Positions 28,389-37,566 are shown, counted from the first letter of the stretch. The stretch: DNA of 64,000 bases from Pseudomonas sp. 8O (GCF_902506495.1 NZ_LR733264.1:1415312-1479311); one strand, 5' to 3'. The notes: generated from the letters alone by a model not told the origin. Numbers and translations: made by a program.

Positions 28389-28639
28389 CAAATCCCCCAA
28401 AGCGCGGCAACTACCTACGCGTAAAACTCAGAACGTGGAGCATGGCCCCGGCCCTGGGACACAAAACCGTCATGGAGGTTCCTTGCAACGGTCTAGCCCG
28501 GTACTCATTCAGGTTCTGCGCCGGGCTGCCGAAATGCTATCAGACAACTAGAGTGAATAATGCCTCGATGTGACAGTATTGCTCTGCGCCCTTCGAGGCA
28601 GCCCTGAAGCCGACAATTACAACAATCAGGAATTCGTCC

Positions 28640-30274
28640 ATGAACAGCTTACGTAGTCTTCCCATCAGCCGCCGTCTATGGCTGATCCTGGCGCTGGCCA
28701 TTCTGACGCTGATCTTGCAGGGCGCTTACATGCTGCGCCAGATCCACATTGATCTTTACGCCGGCAAATCGGAAAAGACCGAGCATGTGGTGCAGAGTGC
28801 GGCCGGTATTCTCAAGCATTTCCACAGCCTGGAAAGCGCCGGCAGCCTGAGCCGCGAAGAGGCGCAGAAGCAGGCCATGGAAGCGGTGCGCGGTTTGCGC
28901 TACGACGGCCAGGAGTACTTCTGGATCAACGACCAGACCCCGGTCATGCTCATGCACCCGATGAATGCCAAGCTCGAGGGCCAGAATCTTTCCGGCTTCA
29001 AGGATCCGGACGGCAAGGCGCTGTTCAACGAGATGGTCGCCATTACCCGCAGCCAAGGGGCCGGCCAGGTCGACTACCGCTGGCCGAAACCCGGCGCCAC
29101 TGACCCGGTACCGAAAATCTCCTACGTCGAACTGTTCCAGCCCTGGGGCTGGATCATCGGCTCCGGCGTCTATGTCGATGACGTGCAGGTGGAGTTCAGG
29201 GCCCAGGCGGTGAAAGCCATGAGCATCGGCCTGCTGATCGCCCTGCTTCTGACTGGACTGGTGGTGCTGATCACTCGCAGCATCGTGCAGCCTCTGCAGG
29301 CGGCCGTGGACGCCATGGCTAGCATTTCCAGCGGCGAAGGTGACCTGACCCGCAACCTCGACACCCACGGGCGAGACGAATTGACCGCCCTGGCGACCTA
29401 TTTCAATGCCTTCACCGCGAAGCTGCGCCATGTGATCCGGCAGATGCTCGATTCGGCGGGGTCGCTCGACCAGGCCGCCCGTTCGCTTGGCGACATCTCC
29501 AGCGAAGCGCAGCGCCACAGCCAGCAACAGGCGCAGCAGATGGAGCTGGTGGCGACCGCTGTCAACGAGGTGACCTACGGGGTGCAGGACGTGGCGAAGA
29601 ACGCCGAGCACGCCTCCAGCGAGATGCATACCGCCGAGGACCAGGCCAGCCAGGGCCAGCAAAACATCGAAGCGAGCCTGCGCCAGATCGATCAGTTGTC
29701 GGGCACCATCGACAAGGCTGTCGAGGTGATTCAGTCACTGGCCAGCGAGAGCACGCAGATCGGCAGCGTGCTCGAGGTGATCCGCTCCATTGCCGAGCAA
29801 ACCAACCTGCTCGCTCTCAACGCCGCCATCGAGGCTGCCCGCGCCGGTGAGCAGGGCCGTGGTTTCGCTGTGGTCGCGGACGAAGTGAGACTCCTGGCGC
29901 AGCGGACGCAAACGTCCACCGCCGAAATTCAGGGCATGATCGAGCGCCTGCAAGGCAACTCCGAAGCCGCCGTCAAGGTGATCAACGAAAGCAGCCGCGC
30001 TTCCCAACTGACCGTGGAGCAGGCCAGCCAGGCTGGCGAGAGCCTCGCCCAGATCGCCCAATCGCTGCGCAACCTGACCGGGCTCAACGCCTCGATCGCC
30101 AGCGCCACCCTGCAACAATCTCACGTGGTGGAAGACATCAATCAGAACGTCACGCAGACGGCAGCGCTGGCCCACAACACCGCCGAGGCTGCCGAGCAGT
30201 CGAGCGCGGCCAGTCAGCACCTGAAACAGCTGGCCGACCAGCTCAATCGTCTGCTTGGGCAGTTCCGCGTATGA
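28640..30274 (+). CDS. Methyl-accepting chemotaxis protein with sCache domain
   Basis: This 544-residue transmembrane chemoreceptor has a first membrane helix at about residues 12-30, a periplasmic single-Cache (Cache_2) domain to about 185 with the signature [20 protein letters not shown], a second helix ([17 protein letters not shown]), HAMP (about 210-265) and the cytoplasmic signalling tip [22 protein letters not shown] hairpin followed by [12 protein letters not shown]. It is expected to bind small organic acids or similar ligands; the ligand is not readable. There is no CheR-binding pentapeptide at the C-terminus (ends LLGQFRV). The next gene starts 8 bases later. Confidence 0.93.
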   Translation: MNSLRSLPISRRLWLILALAILTLILQGAYMLRQIHIDLYAGKSEKTEHVVQSAAGILKHFHSLESAGSLSREEAQKQAMEAVRGLRYDGQEYFWINDQTPVMLMHPMNAKLEGQNLSGFKDPDGKALFNEMVAITRSQGAGQVDYRWPKPGATDPVPKISYVELFQPWGWIIGSGVYVDDVQVEFRAQAVKAMSIGLLIALLLTGLVVLITRSIVQPLQAAVDAMASISSGEGDLTRNLDTHGRDELTALATYFNAFTAKLRHVIRQMLDSAGSLDQAARSLGDISSEAQRHSQQQAQQMELVATAVNEVTYGVQDVAKNAEHASSEMHTAEDQASQGQQNIEASLRQIDQLSGTIDKAVEVIQSLASESTQIGSVLEVIRSIAEQTNLLALNAAIEAARAGEQGRGFAVVADEVRLLAQRTQTSTAEIQGMIERLQGNSEAAVKVINESSRASQLTVEQASQAGESLAQIAQSLRNLTGLNASIASATLQQSHVVEDINQNVTQTAALAHNTAEAAEQSSAASQHLKQLADQLNRLLGQFRV

Positions 30275-30281
30275 GACGGAC

Positions 30282-30896
30282 ATGAGCAGCATGCAACATC
30301 AGGAGGTCGATTTCAGTCGGCCACAGAACCAGGACCTGATCTGGGACCTGGACAGCATGGCCCGCCGCGAGCTGGCCGAGCGTTTCATCAAGCTGTTCGA
30401 GAATCGCCTGTGCGTCTATTCCGAATCGGTGGGGCAGTTGTACACCAACTACAGCCTGCACTTCCCCACCGATCTCGGGCGCAAGATGGTGGTGCTGCCC
30501 AACCCCTACGCCTTCCACGACACCCTGCACGGCATCGATAGCCAGGCCATCCGCAAGACGGGCCTGTGCGTGTTGCCGGGCAAGGTCATGGGCAAGCCGG
30601 GGCTCTTGCTCAGCACCCAGATCAAGGATGGTGGGCCGGCGCCCAAGACCATGCCCTTCAAACCGGCACTGGCGCAGATCATCAGCAACCAGAAGAAAAT
30701 TGGTGATCTGTTCTTGCCGGTATTGATGAAGGGCGATCTGCGCGAATTCGACCAGCAGATGCCCTATATCCACCTGCATCGCTTGCAACTGGCACGTCTG
30801 GAGCGATTGTCGAGCTTCGAGCGCGACGACATCCAGCAAACCATCACCCGTAAGCTGCTGATGCTCTATCGACAAGCCGACAGCCTGGTGTGCTGA
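30282..30896 (+). CDS. Conserved hypothetical protein next to the chemoreceptor
   Basis: This 204-residue soluble protein has no signal peptide or membrane helix. Distinct segments are NYSLHFPTDLGRKMVVLPNP and AFHDTLHGIDSQAIRKTGLC. I recognise no domain. It begins 8 bases after the chemoreceptor stop, so it is probably co-transcribed with it and may act in the same signalling path, but this is only positional. The ATG at 30282 is used; another ATG at 30291 is equally possible because no clear ribosome binding site decides. Confidence 0.7.
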   Translation: MSSMQHQEVDFSRPQNQDLIWDLDSMARRELAERFIKLFENRLCVYSESVGQLYTNYSLHFPTDLGRKMVVLPNPYAFHDTLHGIDSQAIRKTGLCVLPGKVMGKPGLLLSTQIKDGGPAPKTMPFKPALAQIISNQKKIGDLFLPVLMKGDLREFDQQMPYIHLHRLQLARLERLSSFERDDIQQTITRKLLMLYRQADSLVC

Positions 30897-30946
30897 GTCG
30901 CCTGCATCAGTACAATCGCCACCCTTTCCTTATTTGAGAGCGCCGG

Positions 30947-31516
30947 ATGTCCTGGCTCGAACTCGTTGCCGCCGGACTCGGCATCGTCGCCGTCTGGCTG
31001 ACCGTCAGACAGAACCCCTGGTGCTGGCCCATCGGCCTGATCATGGTGTTGCTCTACGCCTGGCTGTTCTATGACTGGCGGCTGTATTCCAACCTGCTCC
31101 TGCAACTGTTGTTCGCTGCGCTGCAGCTCTACGGCTGGTGGCAGTGGACCCGTGGCGGCGAACGCCACGATGGGCGCAATGTCAGCCGCCTGAGCGCGGT
31201 CGCAGTCCTGACTGGGCTACTGATCGGCGCGCTCGGTACCGGGCTGCTCGGCTATCTCATGGCGACCTACACCGACGCCAGCTCACCCTGGCTGGATTCG
31301 GCGCTGACCGCATTCAGCCTGGTCGCACAATTGTGGATGGCGCAGAAACGCCTGCAATGCTGGGTGCTTTGGGTAATCGTCGACCTCTGCTACGTGGCCT
31401 TCTTCCTCTATAGCGAGCTGTATCTGACTGCGGGTCTCTACGCCGCCTTCACCGCTTTGGCCGTCAGCGGTTGGCTGAGCTGGCGCCGCGACCCCGCGTT
31501 GCAGTGCGCGCCATGA
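30947..31516 (+). CDS. pnuC: PnuC-family nicotinamide riboside transporter
   Basis: This 189-residue inner-membrane facilitator has about seven helices. WLTVRQNPWCWPIGLIMVLL near the N-terminus, QLYGWWQWTRGG, and the C-terminal LWVIVDLCYVAFFLYSEL follow the PnuC pattern. It imports nicotinamide riboside by facilitated diffusion; trapping needs the kinase encoded next, whose ATG overlaps the pnuC stop (ATGA, 31513-31516). I see no NAD-linked riboswitch or repressor gene upstream. Confidence 0.92.
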   Translation: MSWLELVAAGLGIVAVWLTVRQNPWCWPIGLIMVLLYAWLFYDWRLYSNLLLQLLFAALQLYGWWQWTRGGERHDGRNVSRLSAVAVLTGLLIGALGTGLLGYLMATYTDASSPWLDSALTAFSLVAQLWMAQKRLQCWVLWVIVDLCYVAFFLYSELYLTAGLYAAFTALAVSGWLSWRRDPALQCAP

Positions 31517-32064
31517 AGGTGCTGGTACTGACCGGGCCGGAGTCCAGCGGCAAAAGCTGGCTGGCGGCGCACATACAGGCGCGCTTCGGTGGCATTGTGG
31601 TGGGCGAGTACGTGCGCGACTTCATCGACGAGCAGCAGCGCGATACCTGCTACGCAGACATCGACGAGATCGCTCGCGGTCAACTGGCCTGGGAGGATGC
31701 TGCGCGGGCAGCCAGGCCGCCGCTGCTGATCCTCGACACGCACCTGCTGAGCAACATGCTCTGGAGCCGTTGCCTGTTCGGCGATTGTCCACCGTGGTTG
31801 GAGGCCGAGTTGCTGGCGCGCCACTACGACCAGCATCTGTTGCTCGACCCCGCTGGCGTGCCCTGGATCGAAGATGGCCAGCGTTGCCAGCCACAGCTGG
31901 CAGAGCGGCAGGCCTTTCATCAGGCCTGCCGCGGCTGGCTGCAGGGTAACGGGCAGCGTTTCTGCGAACTTTCAGGTGGCTGGGACGAACGACGCCAGGC
32001 AGCGCTGAAGCAGGTCGCAATGCTGCTCGGCTCAGCGGATCAGGACGCTGGCCCAGGCCACTAA
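31513..32064 (+). CDS. NadR-like ribosylnicotinamide kinase
   Basis: This 183-residue P-loop kinase begins MKVLVLTGPESSGKSWLAAH with Walker A GPESSGKS. The following GEYVRDFID, LLILDTHLLSNMLWS and DQHLLLDPAGVPWIEDGQR are like the kinase domain of NadR. It phosphorylates imported nicotinamide riboside to NMN. It lacks both the DNA-binding and the adenylyltransferase domains of full-length NadR, so it should act only as a kinase. It is coupled to pnuC by a four-base overlap. Its end overlaps the convergent DUF3429 gene by 33 bases. Confidence 0.87.
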   Translation: MKVLVLTGPESSGKSWLAAHIQARFGGIVVGEYVRDFIDEQQRDTCYADIDEIARGQLAWEDAARAARPPLLILDTHLLSNMLWSRCLFGDCPPWLEAELLARHYDQHLLLDPAGVPWIEDGQRCQPQLAERQAFHQACRGWLQGNGQRFCELSGGWDERRQAALKQVAMLLGSADQDAGPGH

Positions 32065-32499
32065 CAGGCTCAGGCACACCACCAGCGTCAGTGGCGTACG
32101 TAGTGCCGGATACCATTGCGGCGCCAGTTCGACGCGTACCGCGTGCATGTCCGCCAGATACAGACCGATAAAAGCAAAAAGGAAAATCGGTAGCGACAAG
32201 CCCATCGGCAGTCCGCCAGCCAGTGCAGCCCAGCCCAGCAAGGGTGGAATCACCGAAAGCCCCAGCTGCAACTTGGCCTTCTCGTCGGTTTCCTCCGCAC
32301 GCATCGCCAGCCCCCAGTGAATGGCGCCCATGAAGGCCAGGATCACGGCAGCGAAATCCAGCAATGCATCCAGCACGAAAGGCCGCCAGCCGATGGGAAT
32401 CACCCAGATGCCCAGCGCACCGCCAACGAATGGCACCAGCCCGGCATAACCCAGCAACACGGCCAGTTGCGGCGGCTTCTCGGCGTCGAACGGGTGCAT
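32032..32499 (-). CDS. DUF3429-family membrane protein
   Basis: This 155-residue inner-membrane protein has about five helices (LLGYAGLVPFVGGALGIWVI, FAAVILAFMGAIHWGLAM, LSVIPPLLGWAALAGGLPM). FMGAIHWG is the signature I associate with DUF3429, a family of unknown function. AAGGAG six bases upstream sets the start at 32499 (MHPFDAEKPP). It overlaps the kinase gene tail to tail. Confidence 0.8.
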   Translation of the reverse strand: MHPFDAEKPPQLAVLLGYAGLVPFVGGALGIWVIPIGWRPFVLDALLDFAAVILAFMGAIHWGLAMRAEETDEKAKLQLGLSVIPPLLGWAALAGGLPMGLSLPIFLFAFIGLYLADMHAVRVELAPQWYPALRTPLTLVVCLSLLVAWASVLIR

Positions 32500-32568
32500 G
32501 ACGATCTCCTTGGCGATAGGTGTGCCGAGCACCTTAGCAGTGTTTCTCGAGCGTTACAGCCTTGAGCC

Positions 32569-33783
32569 TCAGCGCAGGCGATGCTTGTGCAGCAAGCGAT
32601 AGAAGGTTGGTCGCGACACCCCGAGCGTCCGCGCCGCCTGGCTCATGTTGTTGGTGTAGCGACCCAGGACGTCGTTCAGCGCCTGCCGTTCGGCGCGCAG
32701 TATGTAGTCCTCCAGCGTCACCGGGGCGTCGATGCTGGCCTGTGCCGGGCGCAAGCCAAGGTCGGCTGCGAGAATCTGTCGTCCTTGAGCCCGCACCAGC
32801 GCGCGGACCACGCGATTGCGCAGCTCGCGAACATTGCCTGGCCAGGGATGGCTGATCATGGCGTCTATCGCTTCTTCGCTGAAACGCCGATGATGCCGCC
32901 CGATCATTGCCCCGTGCTGTTTGGCGAAATGCTCGGCCAGCAGCGACAGATCACCAGGATGCTCGCGCAGATTCGGCGTTTGCAGCTGTTGCGCTGCCAA
33001 TTGATGAAACAGATCCCGTCTGAAACATCCCTGATGCAGGGCCTGCACCAACTCGCCTCGGTCCAGGGTCAACAGATGCGCTTGAGGATTGCGCTGCAGG
33101 TAGTCCAACAACCTTTGCTGGTCCATTTCAGAAAGCCGAGAGGCGTTTTCGAGTAGCACGCTGGTGATGCTCGATGCGGCGAGAGCAGCGCCGTCGAGAG
33201 GTTCGGCGCAGTCGATAACGCGCATGGCCTGGGCTGAAAAAGATGAACGCTGGTGGAGCAAGCGTGCCAGAAGATGCTTGCCGCTGCCGCGCTCCCCGCT
33301 GACAAGCAGCGGTCCATCGGTATGACTCAGGCGATCCAGCTGCCGACGCAGACTGCGCGCTGCAGCGCAATTGCCCAAAAACTGCGGCGCATGTCGTCCG
33401 TCATTTTTTAATCTGCGCAAGCGAGTGGCTGCCTGCGCCTGTTGCAAGGTTTCCAGTAACCGGGGCATTTCCACTGGCAATGTCAGCGCGGCGAAACACC
33501 ATTCACCGACCAGCTCATCACTGCCGACCTGCATCAATCGCTCGGCATCCGCCAGCACGATGCAGCCAAGCTTTGTCAGTTGCAGTTGCTTGAGCAGCGC
33601 ATGACCAGGTTGCTGATCGAGGTGAAGCAGGAGTGCATCGCCTGCATGGCCGTTGAGCGTTTCTGGCGTGCAGCGCTGCACGGTCCAGCCAGCGGCCTGC
33701 AACGGCTGAAACAGCACTGCGCATGCCTCGAAAGGATCGAGCACGAGTAATTGCCGGGATGCGACGGAAACAGCCTCCAACAT
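32569..33783 (-). CDS. Degenerate sigma-54-activator-like regulator (no GAFTGA)
   Basis: This 404-residue protein has an atypical N-terminal receiver-like region (about 1-125) without clear phosphorylation residues, an AAA+ domain (about 135-345) and a Fis-type helix-turn-helix at the C-terminus (NNMSQAARTLGVSRPTFYR, 378-396). The AAA+ core keeps a P-loop (GERGSGKH) and HPWPGNVRELRNRV. The section between CAEPLDG and LSEMDQQRLLDYLQ is shortened: the GAFTGA loop that contacts sigma-54 is missing and the Walker B acidic box is replaced by ITSVLLENAS. It resembles activators or repressors such as VpsR or TyrR that work without sigma-54. It is divergent from the RoxA-like gene, its probable target. 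Confidence 0.85.
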   Translation of the reverse strand: MLEAVSVASRQLLVLDPFEACAVLFQPLQAAGWTVQRCTPETLNGHAGDALLLHLDQQPGHALLKQLQLTKLGCIVLADAERLMQVGSDELVGEWCFAALTLPVEMPRLLETLQQAQAATRLRRLKNDGRHAPQFLGNCAAARSLRRQLDRLSHTDGPLLVSGERGSGKHLLARLLHQRSSFSAQAMRVIDCAEPLDGAALAASSITSVLLENASRLSEMDQQRLLDYLQRNPQAHLLTLDRGELVQALHQGCFRRDLFHQLAAQQLQTPNLREHPGDLSLLAEHFAKQHGAMIGRHHRRFSEEAIDAMISHPWPGNVRELRNRVVRALVRAQGRQILAADLGLRPAQASIDAPVTLEDYILRAERQALNDVLGRYTNNMSQAARTLGVSRPTFYRLLHKHRLR

Positions 33784-33946
33784 ACTCCATCCTTGGCGCC
33801 ATTATTTTGTAATTCCAATAAAAACAACAATTTGGCGCTCGCAAACGTAAAGTTAGCAAGAACTTTGACGCTTCATGGATCATTTCTCTATATGCGTTGT
33901 TCCTGCTGGTTATTGAAGAGTTTTCATGATCACGGCGATGGCACCT

Positions 33947-33970
33947 TGCCAATAGCCTGCAGTATTGGCA
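33947..33970. promoter_or_regulatory. Inverted repeat upstream of the RoxA-like gene
   Basis: TGCCAATA-N8-TATTGGCA is a perfect inverted repeat 41 bases before the start codon. It is a candidate operator for the divergent Fis-type regulator. No -24/-12 sigma-54 promoter with correct spacing was found here. Confidence 0.45.
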
Positions 33971-34010
33971 TAACAGGCTGATTAATAAGAACGCTACAAG
34001 GAAGTCTCTG

Positions 34011-35885
34011 ATGCGTCTGCTGCGCCGCACCCTGAAACTCGTCATTTTGTTGGCACTGATCGGCCTGGCGGTTGCGCTGTATTACGTGGCCAACCCCAAC
34101 CTCCCGACCTATCAGCAGCCCAGTGAGCTGCACTATCTGGACCAGTGGAGCGAGGAGCAGCGCCAGACCTATTACTACACGCCACAGGGCACCACGGTTA
34201 AAGGCCTGCGTTATGACTGGTTCAGCGCGCTGGAAATGCCGTTCGGCACCGAGAAATTCGCCCGCCTCGATTATCTGGCCCGCTTCGGTTTTCTCACCGA
34301 TCCCGGGCAGCGGCCAAGCGATCTGAATCCCGGCAATCTGCCGGTCGGCTTTACCCGTCACCAGGACAGCGAAAGCGGCGAGCACTTCCTCGATATCAGC
34401 TGCGCCGCCTGCCATACCGGCGAGTTGCGCTACAAAGGCCAGGCCGTACGTATCGACGGTGGTGCAGCCCTGCACTCGCTGGCCTCCACTGTACCGACCC
34501 TGCGTGGCGGCGGTTTTGGCCAGGCGCTGGGTATGAGCATGGCCTTCACCTATTACAACCCGCTGAAATTCCGTCGGTTTGCCCAGGAAGTCCTGGGTGA
34601 TCAGTACCCACAGGGCCGTGATCAACTGCGCGAGGATTTCAAGCAAGTGCTCGACAGGCTACTGGCGACCGCCCTCAACGACTGGCACCGCGGCCTGTAT
34701 CCGACCGAAGAAGGTTTTGGCCGTACCGATGCATTCGGTCGTATCGCCAATACCGTGTTCGGTGATGTGCTGGATGACGCCAACTACCGCGTTGCCAATG
34801 CCCCGGTCAGCTACCCGCAACTCTGGGATATCTGGAAATTCGACTGGGTGCAATGGAATGGCTCGGCCATGCAGCCGATGGCGCGCAACGTTGGCGAAGC
34901 CCTTGGCGTCGGCGCCAGCCTGCATCTGCTCGACGAACATGGCAAAGGCGTCGCCGAGGCTGATCGCTACGCCTCCAGCGTGCGCCTGCATGACCTCTAC
35001 ACCCTGGAGGAAACCTTGAAACGGCTGCAGCCACCCAAGTGGCCAGAGGCTGTATTCGGCAAGGTGGATCTGCCGCTGGCCAGTCGTGGCAAAGCGCTCT
35101 ACACCGAGAATTGCGCCTATTGCCATGCCCCCGATCCCAAGCCGCGCGACCAACGCCTGGCCCCGTCGCGCGACCCTGAGTGGAAGATGCGTGTCGTACC
35201 GATCAGCATCGTCGGCACCGATCCAACTACCGCCGACAACATCGCTGACCATCGTTTCGACATCAGCCGTCTGGGCTGGACCAAGGCTGAACTATCGCGC
35301 CTGGATGTGAAACTGTTCGGTTCCAGCCTGGATGATGTCGATTTCAAGAGCATTTCCAGCGCCAAGGGTCTGGCCTATATCACCGCCTACGTGGAAAACC
35401 GCGCCTATCAGGACGCCGGTATCGGACCACAACAGCGCAAGGAAATGGATGGCTATGGCCTGCCCATCGGCGTACAGGAAAAGCGCGGCTACAAGGCCCG
35501 TCCACTCGACGGCATCTGGGCGACCCCGCCCTTCCTGCACAACGGCTCGGTACCCAACCTGTTCGAACTGCTCTCTCCCGTATACGAGCGGCAGGCTCAG
35601 TTCTGGGTCGGCGACTTCGAATTCGACCCGGTACGCGTGGGCTATCGCAGCGACAAGTTCCCAGGCGGTTTCCTGCTCGATACCCGCGTTACCGGCAACG
35701 GCAATGGTGGCCATGAGTTCCGCGATGGCTGCCGCCAAGAGGGTGTCATCGGGCGCGCCTTGTCGCCGGACGAGCGCCTGGCGCTGATCGAATACCTCAA
35801 GGTGCTCGGTAACGCTGACCTGGAAACCCGGCTCAGTGACGTGCCGGTACAAGCCTGGACGCCCGGTCCGAGCTGCGAAGGCTGA
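34011..35885 (+). CDS. RoxA-like di-heme cytochrome c peroxidase-family protein
   Basis: This 624-residue protein is exported by an N-terminal membrane anchor (LKLVILLALIGLAVALYYV, about 9-27). Two c-type heme motifs are present: CAACH (131-135) and CAYCH (368-372). The C-terminal motif ATPPFLHNGSVPNLFELL is shared by di-heme peroxidases and the rubber oxygenase RoxA; the length and heme spacing are nearer RoxA-like proteins than the ~320-residue CcpA peroxidases. Activity could be peroxidase or dioxygenase; the sequence does not decide. It is followed after 36 bases by a membrane-anchored catalase-fold gene, suggesting joint handling of peroxides or lipid oxidation products in the periplasm. 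Confidence 0.85.
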   Translation: MRLLRRTLKLVILLALIGLAVALYYVANPNLPTYQQPSELHYLDQWSEEQRQTYYYTPQGTTVKGLRYDWFSALEMPFGTEKFARLDYLARFGFLTDPGQRPSDLNPGNLPVGFTRHQDSESGEHFLDISCAACHTGELRYKGQAVRIDGGAALHSLASTVPTLRGGGFGQALGMSMAFTYYNPLKFRRFAQEVLGDQYPQGRDQLREDFKQVLDRLLATALNDWHRGLYPTEEGFGRTDAFGRIANTVFGDVLDDANYRVANAPVSYPQLWDIWKFDWVQWNGSAMQPMARNVGEALGVGASLHLLDEHGKGVAEADRYASSVRLHDLYTLEETLKRLQPPKWPEAVFGKVDLPLASRGKALYTENCAYCHAPDPKPRDQRLAPSRDPEWKMRVVPISIVGTDPTTADNIADHRFDISRLGWTKAELSRLDVKLFGSSLDDVDFKSISSAKGLAYITAYVENRAYQDAGIGPQQRKEMDGYGLPIGVQEKRGYKARPLDGIWATPPFLHNGSVPNLFELLSPVYERQAQFWVGDFEFDPVRVGYRSDKFPGGFLLDTRVTGNGNGGHEFRDGCRQEGVIGRALSPDERLALIEYLKVLGNADLETRLSDVPVQAWTPGPSCEG

Positions 35886-35921
35886 TTTCAACCAACAGGT
35901 TCGAGAACAAGGATTGCAACG

Positions 35922-37115
35922 ATGTTGAAACGCTTCTGGCTCTGGCTCGGCCGTCTGCTCGGCAAACTGCTGCTCACCGTCGCCCTGGTCGGCCTGGTTG
36001 GCTGGGGATTGGGCGAAGCCTATTACGCCTGGAAATTCTCCGGCCCGGTCTCCACGCAAGAGCAGATCGCGCCGGAAGAAGCGGTATTGAGCAGACTGAT
36101 CATCGAAGATGCTGTACGCATCGTCGAGCAGCACCGCGACAACACCCGCGTGCTGCGCGATGCCCATGCCAAGGCCCACGGCTGTGTCAAAGCCGAGGTG
36201 CAAGTGCTCGATACACTGGATGAGTCACTGCGCCAGGGTGTGTTCAGTGAACCGGGGCACACCTGGCAGGCCTGGATGCGCCTCTCCAACGGCAATGCCT
36301 ACCCGCAGTTCGACCGTGCCCGCGATGCGCGCGGCATGGCAATCAAATTGCTCGATGTGCCTGGCGAGAAACTCATGAAGAGCCCGGCGCATGCAGGCGA
36401 ACAGGATTTCGTGATGTTCAACCATCCGGCCTTCTTCGTTCGCGACGTGGCTGAATACCGCACCAACTTCGCCGCCCAGGCCGATGGCAAGAAGGCCCTG
36501 GCGTTCTTCCCCAGCTGGGACCCACGCACCTGGGAAGCACGCCACCTGATCATCGCCCTGAAGACCCTCGCTCCTGCACCAGAGAGCCCGGTGGCTACTA
36601 CCTACAACTCCATCGCGCCGTTCAAGCTCGGTGAGTTGAACATCAAGTATCGCGTGGTGCCGGCCCCGCAGAATTGCCCCCCCTACGCGCTGCCGGAACA
36701 AAACACTGACTTGCCCAACTTCCTGCGCAATGCGCTCTACCAGCAGTTGTCACTGGACCGCGCACCGGCCTGTTTTGAACTTCAGGTGCAAAAACAGAAC
36801 GCGCAGTACTACATGCCCATCGAAGATCCGACAGTCGAATGGAGTGAAAAGATATCGCCCTTCGAGAGCGTTGCGCGTATTACCGTACACCCTCAGGACT
36901 TCGATAGCCGCGAACAAAACCTGTTCTGCGACAATTTGTCCTTCAACCCCTGGCATGCACTTCCCGAACACCGTCCTATCGGTGGCATAAACCGTTTGCG
37001 CAAAACGGTATATGAGGCGGTAAGCGCCTATCGTCATCAGCGCAACGCCTCAGCCCCTGCCAGCGCTGCGCCGCAGCCACTTACGCAAGAAACAGAGGCG
37101 GAACTTTCGCAGTAG
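35922..37115 (+). CDS. Membrane-anchored catalase-family heme protein
   Basis: This 397-residue protein has an N-terminal membrane anchor (LLGKLLLTVALVGLVGWGLG, about 12-31) and a periplasmic catalase-like domain. The distal histidine is likely H82 in RDAHAKAHGC, and the proximal heme ligand Y364 is preserved in the R-x3-Y pattern RKTVY. FEPGHTW-type catalase sequence is seen as FSEPGHTWQAWMRLSNG, followed by DFVMFNHPAFFVRD. It is shorter than true catalases and of the catalase-related peroxidase/peroxygenase group, so a role in lipid hydroperoxide chemistry is as likely as hydrogen peroxide removal. It is in an operon with the RoxA-like di-heme protein. Confidence 0.85.
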   Translation: MLKRFWLWLGRLLGKLLLTVALVGLVGWGLGEAYYAWKFSGPVSTQEQIAPEEAVLSRLIIEDAVRIVEQHRDNTRVLRDAHAKAHGCVKAEVQVLDTLDESLRQGVFSEPGHTWQAWMRLSNGNAYPQFDRARDARGMAIKLLDVPGEKLMKSPAHAGEQDFVMFNHPAFFVRDVAEYRTNFAAQADGKKALAFFPSWDPRTWEARHLIIALKTLAPAPESPVATTYNSIAPFKLGELNIKYRVVPAPQNCPPYALPEQNTDLPNFLRNALYQQLSLDRAPACFELQVQKQNAQYYMPIEDPTVEWSEKISPFESVARITVHPQDFDSREQNLFCDNLSFNPWHALPEHRPIGGINRLRKTVYEAVSAYRHQRNASAPASAAPQPLTQETEAELSQ

Positions 37116-37140
37116 AAAGTTGTAGCCGGCGAGACGCCAG

Positions 37141-37183
37141 AAGTTTTTATCAAGGCACACTACGCCGGTAATAAAACTTTTTT
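37141..37183 (+). terminator. Probable terminator of the di-heme/catalase-like operon
   Basis: AAGTTTTTAT pairs imperfectly with ATAAAACTT, and a run of Ts follows. It lies 26 bases after the catalase-like stop. Confidence 0.5.
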
Positions 37184-37232
37184 CAGGTATGTGTGACTTA
37201 TGGGTCGACTGAGTTCATCAATAACATTGAAA

Positions 37233-37257
37233 GGCCAACATCAATAACCTGTTGGCC
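37233..37257. other. Hairpin upstream of the 89-aa gene
   Basis: GGCCAACA-N9-TGTTGGCC forms a perfect 8-bp stem 39 bases before the next start codon. It has no T run. It may be an operator or a leader structure; the function is unknown. Confidence 0.35.
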
Positions 37258-37296
37258 GCCATTGATTGTTGGGATCAACTCGGAGAAACCGACCCC

Positions 37297-37566
37297 ATGA
37301 ACACACCGCTGCGTTTCAACGAAGCCCTGCTGATTGCCGATCGCGCCTTCCGCCCGTTCCAGTGCGTGGCCTGGGCTCCGCAGGACGGCACCGGCGTCGT
37401 CAGCATCAGCGTCATCGACCGCACCAACACTCGCCTGCTTGGCCGCACCCAGCTTTCCAGCGCTACCTACAGTGACCCGCAACAGCTGGAAGACGCGCTG
37501 CAGCGCTCGCGCGATGAGTTGAGCCGTCAGGGCTTCGATCTCGCGCCGTGGAGCATGCCGGAGTAA
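37297..37566 (+). CDS. Conserved hypothetical protein
   Basis: This is an 89-residue soluble protein beginning MNTPLRFNEALLIADRAFRP. It reads as a compact alpha/beta domain (FQCVAWAPQDGTGVVSISVI, then SDPQQLEDALQRSRDEL). I do not recognise it. The ATG at 37297 is preceded by CGGAG; in-frame upstream codons from 37252 overlap the hairpin region and are disfavoured. It stands alone. Confidence 0.65.
   Translation: MNTPLRFNEALLIADRAFRPFQCVAWAPQDGTGVVSISVIDRTNTRLLGRTQLSSATYSDPQQLEDALQRSRDELSRQGFDLAPWSMPE

Noticed and set aside
33930..33980. Possible sigma-54 promoter (TGGCAC...TTGC) upstream of the RoxA-like gene.
   Set aside because: The GG and GC elements do not have the required ten-base spacing, and the adjacent regulator lacks the sigma-54 contact loop.
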